NCBI GenBank assembly: GCA_001599815.1 | Contig: BCIA01000004.1 | Span: 1,180,862-1,244,861 of the forward strand | Direction of reading: 5' to 3' | DNA from: Furcasterigmium furcatum | Taxonomy: Eukaryota > Ascomycota > Sordariomycetes > Glomerellales > Plectosphaerellaceae | Length of the DNA stretch: 64,000 nucleotides | In this document: one piece after another, positions 11,652 to 20,598 of the stretch | Layout of the letters: every line of letters begins with the position of its first letter | How positions within the stretch are numbered: the stretch's first letter is position 1 | Program-made: the position numbers and the translations under genes | Notes under the pieces: model-generated | Told to the model about the DNA's origin: nothing | Databases searched by the model: none | Seen by the model: the letters and a program-made list of their open reading frames with translations, nothing else

Positions 11652-12080
11652 GCGGCGGCGTACGAACCAACGACGTAGCTGTGTGCTGGAGACTGTTTTT
11701 TACTAGGAAAAGAGGATTTCCAGTTAGGAGGCAGAAGTCCCGCCCGAAGTCTAATCGTAGGGTAGGTGCCTAGACCTACTAAAAGACTCCATCACCAGCC
11801 AATTTCGATACTATCTTTTCGCCCCGTCGGGACTTGGCGATGGAAGATTGAACAATGGATCACTTCCCCACACATGACAAGCATTCCAGGGGTTGAGTGC
11901 TAGGACCGGTTAGTCATCCTCATGCGCCTCAGGCCCCACCATTGATACGGGTGATCTAAATTGGTGGCCGCGTCCGCCTCACTCACTGACTTTGTCGCGT
12001 AACCTTTTCGCGACGACGCCATCACCTCAACGCCAACCGAGCTCATCCCGCCGCGACGGCCAAACGGGCCGGCCGGCGTC
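11652..12080. other. Intergenic, nothing recognised
   Basis: 429 nt between two plus-strand genes. No structure seen beyond probable terminator and promoter sequence. Confidence 0.6.
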
Positions 12081-12581
12081 ATGCGTCTCAAAGCTCTCAT
12101 CCACGTTCTCCTCCTCTTCTCCGCCGCCGCCGCGCAGGACTTCCACTTTACCAGCCCCGACCCAAACGAAACGCTCAACGTCAGCAGGCCCGTCGAGATC
12201 GCATGGGAGGGCGTCCTGTTGCCCGACAGGCCGCCCATCGACAGGATCGCCTTGCGCTTCAACGTCACCCTCGGCGTGGATGGAAGCGGCGGCTTCAGCT
12301 GGCAGCTCGTGGGGGACCTGCCCCAGTCGGATCGCTCGTTCACTTGGTATCCGAACATGTCGAATTGGGAGATGGACATACTCGACGACCGGGTGCACCT
12401 CTTCCATGCCGTCCTCGTGAACGGCTGGACTGGCAGGACGCTGGCCGTGGCTGAGAGCGAGAGATACGCCATTGAGGGTTACCCGAATCTCGTCGGCGAG
12501 GGAGCGCGTCCTGGGCCCATGGAGAGGGCCGTGCTGGCTGTTCTTTTGGCGGGACTCGCCGTCGTCTGCACTTCCCTCTAG
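12081..12581 (+). CDS. Small GPI-type surface protein, Kre9/Knh1-like fold
   Basis: 166 aa, intronless. A signal peptide (MRLKALIHVLLLFSAAAAQ) is followed by FHFTSPDPNETLNVSRP and IAWEG. This layout (aromatic-x-SP, then a WE/WT strand) matches the Ig-like N-terminal domain of fungal Kre9/Knh1-type and Ser/Thr-rich GPI-anchored membrane proteins. The last 20 residues are hydrophobic and follow a small-residue stretch (GEGARPG), so a GPI anchor is likely. Potential N-glycosylation sites are present (NET, NVS, NVT, NMS). It is a distant paralogue of the gene at 46996. Function is unknown; a cell-wall-glucan role is inferred from the family only. Confidence 0.75.
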   Translation: MRLKALIHVLLLFSAAAAQDFHFTSPDPNETLNVSRPVEIAWEGVLLPDRPPIDRIALRFNVTLGVDGSGGFSWQLVGDLPQSDRSFTWYPNMSNWEMDILDDRVHLFHAVLVNGWTGRTLAVAESERYAIEGYPNLVGEGARPGPMERAVLAVLLAGLAVVCTSL

Positions 12582-13162
12582 GGAGCGGTGACGAGACCAA
12601 CTATAAACGGTATTAATGTATGCATTTCACTGGCCCCCTTCCTGGCCCCCGTGCATGAGCAGACCAGTGAGGAGAAGTAACCCATTGGCCGGAGGGACCG
12701 AGACGCGAGGATCCAGCCCGGTTACAGATTGGGAGGACGAACAGAATGAGAAGTCCTTCGCCATGGTTCTCACGAGCAACATGAGAGAGCTGAGGTCCAA
12801 CGTTCCGGGATATTATTGAATAGTGCGCTCACTAGCTTCGTTTTCAACGTGGTCTAGGCTGCCCCGAGCTCAAAGTGGCTAGTCCACGAGGGCCTCGGCT
12901 GAAAGGGCGCCCATACCCCGGGTCTACCTCAACGTGCATCCCCCAGAAAACCGTGCCACCTGCGCCTGAAATGGTACCTGACCGCAGCTCAGCTGAGGTT
13001 CGGTGGGCTTGGCAAGATCCAGGCCCGTCTGGTATTGACCTTCAACCTACCGATGATCATCGTGAAAAGAAACAGTGTTTAGAAAGGCCCACCGTATAAG
13101 AATCAGCGCATCTCCTCCCTATATTCCTCCTTGTTAAAACATCTGCCAGATCAAGCTTCACG
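12582..13162. other. Intergenic with promoter of the next gene
   Basis: No gene seen. A TATAAG at 13095-13100 lies 63 nt before the next start codon. Confidence 0.6.
13095..13100 (+). promoter_or_regulatory. TATA-like box
   Basis: TATAAG, 63 nt upstream of the ATG at 13163, followed by a CT-rich leader (tctcctccct). Confidence 0.35.
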
Positions 13163-14408
13163 ATGGTTTCCAAGGCTGCCCTTCTTGCGCTTGCAGCAGT
13201 GTCGAGCGCCTTCGCCTTCGCCCTCGTCCCTCGAGGAGTATGCAATGCGGACAACTGCCTGAGAGGTGCGTGTGTTTTTCGACATGGACCTTCTCCCTTC
13301 CGAGCGTTGACTAACAATCAGATGCAGCATTGAGAGCCGCGTCACCCAAGACGAGGTTGGCACAGGCGCAAGCAGATTGTGACGCTTTCTTGGTCGTCAC
13401 CTCTACTCCTGTAGCGTATGAAGCTCCCTTGATGGTGGTCACGAACTGGGAATGTAGGGAGGCTGACACGCGGACAGGACGTCCACTGCGTACAACACCG
13501 TTGTCGAACTATCGACTACGACAGAGGAAGTTGTCACTACTCAGACAGTCTACGACACCTCTACGTCCACCATCCGCGAGACCCCCACCGAAACTGTGTA
13601 CACTGCAACCGTCACGATCACCGTTGAACCCATCACCGTGGAGAAGCGCCAGGCTCAGCCCACGCTTCCGACCTATGCCACCCCGTGCTCCGGAGTCGTC
13701 CGCTACACCAGTGCTTGCTCTTGCATCGGAGTTTCGGGTGCTTCGACCGTCACCGCACCTACCAGCACAAGCTGGGTGACTCTCCCGACCACGGTTGTGG
13801 CTCCTGTGACTGCTACGTTAGTGGTATCTACTGCAGTCGAGGTTGTTTACGTTGCCACAAGCACCGTGACCGTGACTGATGCTCCGGCCACCGTCTCACT
13901 TGTCGCCACCGAGACTGTTACGAGCACGCCTGGACCCACGAACATTCTCTCCAACGAAGGATTCGAAGTCGTTGACTCTCTTTCACCCTGGCTTAAATTC
14001 GGTAACAGCAACTACAACAACGCAGCCATCAGCACATCCCTGTCTCGCACTGGCAGCCAGTCCGCCGTCATCCAAATTACCGCCGGCGGCTTCGCCGGCA
14101 TGCACCAGCGCGTCACTGTGGACGTGAACCAGAGCTATCGCTTCACTATATGGGCCCGACAGAATACCCCCGCATGTAGTATCATGAACGTTGCCTGCAG
14201 CACAAACACCGGTACCAACAGCTTCACCTACTTCACTGTGGCCACGACCGCCGGAAGCCTGGCGCTTAACACCTGGAAGGAACTCAGTGTGACATGTAAT
14301 TGGGGCGCCACTCGTTTCGCGAATGCTGCTGTGTCTGTATCCCTTCCGACCCAATGCACTATAGGTGGACAGATTTTTTTCGACGACGCTTCTCTGATCA
14401 AGTTGTAG
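13163..14408 (+). CDS. Secreted Thr-rich surface protein with C-terminal carbohydrate-binding-like domain
   Basis: Three exons (13163-13265, 13328-13415, 13478-14408) give 373 aa. A signal peptide (MVSKAALLALAAVSSAFA) precedes a short Cys motif (CNADNCLRALRAA) that I have seen at the N-terminus of many fungal secreted proteins. Next comes a Thr/Val/Ser-rich stalk with TVTVT-type repeats, expected to be O-mannosylated. The last 155 residues begin NILSNEGFEV and end IFFDDASLIKL, the start and end pattern of CBM4/9-like jelly-roll modules. Exon 2 has tandem acceptors 6 nt apart (13321 and 13327); I used the second because it gives the familiar NCLRALRAA. A wall or adhesion role is inferred. Confidence 0.85.
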
Positions 14409-14642
14409 AAGCTGGGTTTCAGAAGAAGCCGATCCTCTCGGGATCATGCCAGGGATGCAAACCCCGGTGGGGTGAGCGAGCAAAAAGCACAGCCAGGAAA
14501 TAGAAATTATTAATTAATATACGGATACCACTCTTCGCCTCTTCGACGTTGGCTTATAGTACCGTACTGGGTAACGCTACACGAGTGGGGCGTTGAACTT
14601 GATTTGTGTCTGAGGTGTGTCTAGAAAACATCGTGGAGCTAG

Positions 14643-14661
14643 CAAAAAAAACATGTCAAAA
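14643..14661 (-). terminator. Pol III T-run terminator of the 5S gene
   Basis: On the minus strand two T-runs follow the 5S 3' end (about 5 T, then GACATG, then 8 T), as expected for RNA polymerase III termination. Confidence 0.75.
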
Positions 14662-14780
14662 ACATACAACACCGGGTATTCGCTGGTCGTCACCGACCCA
14701 ACTACTAATCCAGCCCTCATTGGCTTATCTATGGGAGAGCGGACGGGATCCCGAGTTTTCCAATGGGTATGGTCGTATGT
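14662..14780 (-). rRNA. 5S ribosomal RNA
   Basis: 119 nt on the minus strand beginning ACATACGACCATACCC and ending in GTTGTATGT, so the two ends pair to form helix I. Internal promoter and loop motifs typical of fungal 5S are present: GGATCCCGTCCGCTC, TAGTAGTTGGGT and GACCAGCGAATACC. It is isolated instead of lying in an rDNA repeat, the dispersed 5S arrangement usual in Pezizomycotina. It is followed by oligo-T tracts for Pol III termination. The sequence looks intact, in contrast to the relic at 8.1 kb. Confidence 0.95.
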
Positions 14781-15503
14781 GCTAGGACAACGCTCAGCGC
14801 AGGTTCATGAGGCTATTCCCACGCGTCTCCCGCAGGCCCCAACGTCGCATCATCTTCGGACACGCTCCAAGTGTTCCTAGTCAGTGTTGAGACCTCCTTC
14901 TTACATCACCTAGCCCTGGAAGCCGTCAAACGTTTCTTCTCGGTCCCGCCTCGTGCTGCTGATCCTGATGCTGACAGCCCTTGTGCCACTGCCATCCGCC
15001 CAGAAACAGCCTCGGAGCTTGTTCTGGACGAACCTGGCGAGGCAGCTCCACAGAATGGACTTGTATGCCCGCACCATTCCATCGGTGTTGCTACATATCG
15101 CCGAGCAAGTCAGACGGGTAATTTCAGATTCGACGTTTCGTGTGCGGCCTTACACTTTGACCTGACGTTGTTGTTCCGTTCAACAACAGGACTGGGGTTT
15201 TCCTCGCATCGAGAAGACATCAGGTTTCGCAGGTTGAGGCGTGACTCCCTGCCTTGACCAGCGGGCGTAGAAGTCGAAGGCATCTTGATTCCGAGAGCGT
15301 CCTGCACCTACTCTTGGTTCAAGTCTGTACCCACGTCTACACATTAGCACCCTCGAGATCCAAGACACACCTTAAAAGTTTGGCTGACGGCGATTTGGGC
15401 TTGGTGTAAAGATTTACTCGACGAACAGCATGTTTGCAAACTTTGTCCAGCTCTGCTCGGAGCGAACGGTTGACAGATCATCATCGGACACAACAAACTC
15501 AAC
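14781..15503. other. Intergenic, weak open frame only
   Basis: An ATG at 14953 opens a 70-codon frame with a hydrophobic start (MLLILMLTALVPLPSA) resembling a signal peptide, but no further support was found. Left uncalled. Confidence 0.4.
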
Positions 15504-15653
15504 ATGGCTCTAAAATCCACTGCCTTGCTCGTGAGCATGCTCGCCTCATCGCTTGCCGCTCAAGAATGCCTGCGCATGGCCACCCTTCGCGTCCCGGACA
15601 TCCTTGGTAGCGGCGAGACGTACGAGGCTAGCATCATCACGGCGGATGCCTGA
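15504..15653 (+). CDS. Possible truncated secreted peptide (49 aa)
   Basis: A 50-codon frame begins MALKSTALLVSMLASSLAAQ, a good signal peptide with an AxA-type cleavage site, then ECLRMATLRVPDILGSG. It ends at TGA after 29 mature residues. The mature part resembles the first strand of a larger secreted domain, and no downstream exon was found. It may therefore be the remains of a gene cut short by the decayed region that follows. Too short to assign a family. Confidence 0.4.
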   Translation: MALKSTALLVSMLASSLAAQECLRMATLRVPDILGSGETYEASIITADA

Positions 15654-16539
15654 GAGCCGAGAAATGGGCTTTCTCGTTTACCGCCTGAGCGAGTGTTGTG
15701 GCCTAGCTTGAAGTAAACGAAAGTAGAAGTGCCATGCCGGTCTCCCTCAATTGAAGCAAAAGACGGCTGTGTCGCTAAATATATGTACATGCGATCAAAT
15801 GGCCTCCTTGATCCGCCGGGGCGAATTTTGTCCGTCGTCGACTGTGCCGCCGTCAGCCACGGCCCAACTCTTCACCGTCCCCCTGATACTTGATGACTTC
15901 CAAGATATCGCGGTTCCACCGCCAAGTGATCGTTCGCATACACGTTGGACCAGATGCAGGGGGAAGTGACAGGGTTAAAATGAAAGAGATTGCATCTCGG
16001 CCCTTCCAACCAGTCCGTACAACGGAAATACAACCTGCTGCCTTGGCTCGCGGCATCATCTTGCCGCCGATTTAGGGATATCAATGATCGAGGCTGTGTC
16101 ATCATTGGCTTTGCTTACCCGCTTGACCTGTACTATTTCTACATTTGGTTTGGCAAGGGGTAGATCACACCACCATACCATCCATGGCCTGCTGTATTGC
16201 CTTGGATAGCACTACTTGAGCTAACTAATGCATATCTTTTCGGTCTCCGAGCTGCGGCCGTAAAACGTATTCACCGTATAAGATGATGCGCCAAGATGAT
16301 GCAACTCCTGGCCAAGACAGGAGCCTGCTCTCGGCATCTGGCCAGGCCCGCCAGGATGCCTGACCGAACAACAGTATCTGCGGGTGTGATACATGAAGTA
16401 CACGAGGGAGAATATCTCGAGAAAAGCTTGCTGCGCTGCAAAACGCATAGCATGTACAGGCCGACGAGACCCTCTCTGCGATATAGCTCCTCGAATTCCA
16501 CGGCTTCTGCTCGATAAAAGTGTTTGAGGCATAGTTGAA
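15654..16539. other. Intergenic, nothing recognised
   Basis: Open frames here are short and unsupported on both strands. Confidence 0.5.
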
Positions 16540-17220
16540 GTAATGTCTAGTAGCTGAGAGATCTATAGCTGGTTGCTAGAGCGTTTAGTCGATATGCCTT
16601 TAGAGGTTGTTAAAATATAAATTCCGTCCTTCCTTAATCGTATAATATGCGGTGCTACGCTTTATAAAGTCTCTCTGTTAAGGAGTTTCGGAAATGTAAG
16701 GGGATGTGAGGCTTAGAGTCGAACCTGTCATGGAATAATTTGTTTGGGAGCGCCTCTCTTAATTATCTGAATATTCCTCCCTTAATTTTGCTGTATATTT
16801 CTGTAAAGATTAGATTTTATAGGTAATAAAGAGTGCCCTGAAGCTTGAAGTACTCGTATTAAGACCTCTTCTTCTTTGGTACGTAATAATAATAGCGCTA
16901 GACGTAAAGGGCTTCCTCTGTGAGTCGACTGCGGTTGAGCTTAGCGTATAAACGGAAAAGGCAGGCTGGTCTGGTAGGTAGGCGGAGAATTGGGTGCCGT
17001 ATCTTCGATGTAAGCCTCACCCTCGGCCACTCTCCTGGTCTTGCATGATGATGCGGCATGAACGCGTGCATGGCCGAGTCCCTCTATTGGGCGAAGACGC
17101 CGCGAGCGGTGCTTCCATCTGATACTACGATGTCTAGTTAAATAATAGACCTGAGATAGTGCTCGTATTTTAAGACTAAGCTACATCCTTGCGAAAATCG
17201 GATGCTTGAGTCCGAGGGTA
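16540..17220. repeat. AT-rich decayed sequence, probable RIP-affected transposon relic
   Basis: About 680 nt markedly richer in A+T and in TA steps than the flanks (runs such as ttaaaatataaattc, ttaattatctgaatattcc, taattttgctgtatat). There is no usable reading frame. This is the usual look of mutated repeat DNA in Sordariomycetes. The element family cannot be identified from what remains. Confidence 0.55.
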
Positions 17221-17270
17221 GCGCTCATAGTCTAAAGAGGTACCGACGAGCAGGGTGCCGGTCACCCTGG

Positions 17271-17320
17271 GATCACCCGCTCACCCTGGCGTCGCGCGAC
17301 CGGGTGATAGACGGGTGATC
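17271..17320. repeat. GATCACCCG inverted repeat (hairpin) with a third nearby copy
   Basis: A 50-nt element starts GATCACCCG and ends CGGGTGATC, with a partly paired inner stem (TCACCC/GGGTGA) and a GC-rich loop. Related motifs precede it (gtcaccctgg, 17261) and follow it (ggatcaccc, 17332; gctcacccgc, 17342). This could be a transposon end or a folded-back relic beside the AT-rich block. Confidence 0.55.
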
Positions 17321-17596
17321 GTAAAGCGGCAGGATCACCCAGCTCACCCGCTAGCCATCCGAGGGGTGGTCGGGGCGATCTTTTCACACAACTGTGTCGT
17401 GATGGCGAGGCCCTTCGATGTTTCCAGGATACCATCCACCCCGCCCAGCCACCGAAATTTTCGTTGGGATCCCTTTTGACAGCATGATGATTGTGAACAA
17501 GGTCAAACGCTGGGTATTGGTGTTAGCTGGTAGAATGAACGTCATAGTGAGGACTTACCGTGGGTCGGTATATGTTCATCTTCTCCAGATAGAACT

Positions 17597-18926
17597 TTAC
17601 CAGCGGGTCTCCCAGTCGCGGACTCCGTCGGGTTCCATCTTAAACACCAGCCGGCGCGTTACTTCATTTCTAAATCCGGATTGGGGATCGGCTTCCTCCT
17701 CCGTAAAAGGGGATGTAAACATGGAGTCTCGGTGGTGAACCGTATGGCAATGTATCCTGGACTGGTTTAGCTGCGAGCTTGAGACAGATGAAACAGTGCA
17801 AGAGATGACGCACTTCAAATCCGTAATGTTATATGCCGTAAGGGCACGGCTTGGGTAGTCGGAACCATTAACCTGGAATGGGCTCCGTTTGCGATCTGGA
17901 CAAATATAGTCTTGGTCATGCCTAGAGGAAGCAAAGTTGCCGAGACCAAGCATTCTTGTGTTTTGCACCTGGTGGTGGAGAAGAGATTCAGTGGGCTGAT
18001 GTTCGGCAGACGAGAGGCTTGGAATGAGGGTATCCCCGATAATTGGTGCAACCCTGGATTGCGGTAGACCTGGTGGTCCACGCTCCGTCGGGCGCAGGAT
18101 GGGTAGGGGAACGGCTTCCGGTCTGACTCTGAACCGGCGGTGGATTGCTTGTCGACGGCGAAGTACAAAGCCTTGTATGCTATTCAAGAGAGCGAGAATG
18201 AATGATAGAAAAGCTAGGCCTGCGAGGGGACTGATCTTTGGAAGATCCGACTCGTGCGGGATGGCTTGATCCAGATGTCGACCTTTGACATCAGGGGGGG
18301 GGGCTGGTACCAGCCTCGGGGCCTCCTCACAGGCCGGAAGCTCCCAGTTGTGCTTATCGATAGTCAGAAGTGAGCGTGAATTTGATTGCAGTCCAATTGC
18401 TTACCGCCTCACATAGCTCAAAAAAGTCCTTCAGGGCCGTCCAGCGTGCTAGAGCCAGAGATTTCTTCGAGTCGACGACAGACTGCATGCTCGGCCATAG
18501 CGCGAGGATTGCAGCGAAAAAAGTCGCAATGACGAAGAACATGGTCCATCCACCCTTCCTCTTTTGCCAGGCATATTGAACCATGGACCAGAATCGCTTC
18601 GCTGCGTCCTGTGCGAGCCGCTTAGGGGTAAAAACCCAAAGGGTCGTCCGCCGTATTACGTCCAAGCGACAATTCTGGGTCAGCCATGTGCTCGGTTCCT
18701 ATGCAGTGTCCACATCATTGCTGGATGTGATGTTAAGTCCTGGGTCTTGATTGCTTGGCAGAGCGCCCGGCTGGGGATCCAGGGCTGAAATGTGTTGGGT
18801 ACTAGTAGGTTCGTCGGTTGATACTACGGGCACCATGGCGATGGCATCCGAGCCACTGGGGCCTTGAGACGAAGAGTGAGAGGCCATCGTCGCGGATAAG
18901 ACGGCATCTCTCAGAGTGAAATTCAT
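17597..18926 (-). pseudogene. Two-TM membrane protein gene with in-frame TAG
   Basis: One reading frame runs from an ATG at 18926 through a TM segment (MFFVIATFFAAILALWP) and a WTALKDFFELCEA block. A 52-nt GT-AG intron (18353-18404) follows. Exon 2 continues HNWELPACEEAPR, a Pro-rich run, a second TM segment (LAGLAFLSFILALL) and an Arg-rich tail ending at 17597. The pattern TM, ALKDFxExC, NW, C, PPP, TM recalls an uncharacterised Pezizomycotina membrane-protein family. Codon 76 is TAG (18699-18701). Either the gene is broken, or the stop is spliced out by a very short in-phase candidate intron (39 nt, 18675-18713, weak GTGGAC donor), or translation starts elsewhere. A 10-nt C-run at 18294-18303 is a second weak point. 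Confidence 0.5.
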
Positions 18927-19661
18927 TCCCAGTCTCGAAGTCAGATGCGGGGAAAATGTCGCGGTCGACCCGGAGACAGCCTGATGTGGCTGTGCACTGC
19001 ATGCAGCAGAGAGTATGGGGATATGTTTGACCACCAGGTCGCGGCCCAGCCAGCCTGACGGGCTCGGGTGCGCGCTCGCCCTGACTGACTCAATGGCCGG
19101 TACTTGCGAGTCGAAAGCCTACGTCTAGATCACGCGCCGGGTCAGCATTGGAAGCCGGCGGGGCAGCGTCGTCCGACTGCGACTCTGATGCAATGGGACC
19201 TCATGGGCGGCCTCGTCGGCGAGCCAGCTTGGATTCATGCTGAGCTCCTCCGGTCCTGGGGGCGAACGAGCGATGCCGGGGCGAGCAGGCTTGGACGTCA
19301 CCTCATGCGCTCATACAAAGCCAAGCTGTCCAGGTCTAGAGGCAGTGGCATGATCCGGGCTGGTTCAGCACTCCATGCGGCGCTTCTGCCTTGGGCTTGG
19401 CCTGGCGAGGAGGCTACTGCCTGTAGTCCAACACGCGACGCGACAAGCGATTGGGCATGCAGCCTCCGGCGTCAAAGTGAAGCTGAGGGATCATCTGTCC
19501 TGATCGGAGTGCTACACACCAGAACATCACGGGGTTGTTCGTCACCACCCACGCTGCTTCTCCAAGGCGAGCAGCACTTGTATAAGGCGGGACCGGCCCG
19601 GAGAGTATGGACTCTGCCCCTCCCCAACTACTTCAGAGTTCACCCACATCACGCCGAAACC
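18927..19661. other. Intergenic, nothing recognised
   Basis: 735 nt. The long frame through here is simply open upstream of the next gene's ATG and contains no domain. Confidence 0.5.
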
Positions 19662-20153
19662 ATGAGCATTCGTCAACTCGCCCTGGCCGGCTACGGCGCC
19701 AACCTCCAGATCGGGGCCCAGGCCTCCTCGGGCCGCGAGGTCGTCCTAGCCGGGATCAACGGGCGACCGGGGTGGTTCACCTTTGTCGACGGCGGGTACC
19801 AGTACGAGACCAACATTGACGAGTGGGCGGAGAACGGCCCGTGGCTCATCTTCCAGACCCCCACCGGCAAGAGGTTCAACATCTCGACCACGTCGCCGAG
19901 GACCGTGAGGCTCAGCGAGACTACGCGGCAGGCCACCGTCATCAACACGGCGAGAACCACCACCCGCCCGTCCGGGTCGGCGCCGGCACCGACGCCGCCG
20001 CCGACGCACCAGGTCACGACCTGGAAGGAGGGGGCGCTCGTCTGCTTCACGAACCCGACGACCAACATGGTCACGCGGACCAACGTGAGTGATTGGCAGG
20101 TCAGTGGGAGCTGGTACTGGTACGCCAGGAGGTACTACACGGACAGCATTTGA
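19662..20153 (+). CDS. Unknown 163-aa protein with a duplicated Trp-rich motif
   Basis: Intronless frame starting at an ATG in good context (gaaaccATGAGC). There is no signal peptide, TM segment or known domain. Two related segments are visible: TNIDEWAENGPWLIFQ near residue 57 and TNVSDWQVSGSWYWYAR near residue 142. Both follow the pattern TN-hydrophobic-x-(E/D)-W-x3-G-x-W, each preceded by an aromatic strand, and they are separated by a Thr/Pro-rich linker (GSAPAPTPPPTH). This suggests two copies of a small beta fold. The protein is short, acidic to neutral, with a single Cys. Function unknown. The frame is open for 186 codons upstream, but no other ATG there looks better. Confidence 0.65.
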   Translation: MSIRQLALAGYGANLQIGAQASSGREVVLAGINGRPGWFTFVDGGYQYETNIDEWAENGPWLIFQTPTGKRFNISTTSPRTVRLSETTRQATVINTARTTTRPSGSAPAPTPPPTHQVTTWKEGALVCFTNPTTNMVTRTNVSDWQVSGSWYWYARRYYTDSI

Positions 20154-20598
20154 GCCTCAGACATGACTGCGAGTCTGGGCAAGGGTCGTTCGTCGTTGGT
20201 AAGGCTGTGTGGTCTCCTGTCTGTCTGTCAGAGAAACTCATCTCAATACAACATCTCCTGCGTTTAATGACCAAAAGTGGCGGTGTACCTCGCCCAACGT
20301 GCCCGCGTACCGGACACCGGACACTTGCGGTGGCGTCTTTCAGCTCGCAGTGACGCTGCGCCGCATACCTTTGGCGGGCGGTGCTGACAGCCTCACTTAT
20401 CATTTCTCGGCGTGCAGCTGGAGCCTGGACGGTCGCCTAATACGACCTCTACCCCGCTCACAGCCTGATCATTGATGCCGCCGCCGTCTGAACTCCAACT
20501 CGATAGGACGGGACGGACCGGATCCCTTCACCCGGTGCTCTGGCGATATCAGAGCTCCGTCGCCAATTCTTTTGTCCAACGCCTGAGCAAGGTAAGCC
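20154..20598. other. Intergenic
   Basis: 445 nt between two plus-strand genes; presumed promoter of the NLR gene. Nothing specific seen. Confidence 0.5.

Noticed and set aside
16681..16740. Possible tRNA T-loop (GGTTCGA on the minus strand)
   Set aside because: Flanking arms do not pair and no other tRNA elements are present; no tRNA gene was found in the window.
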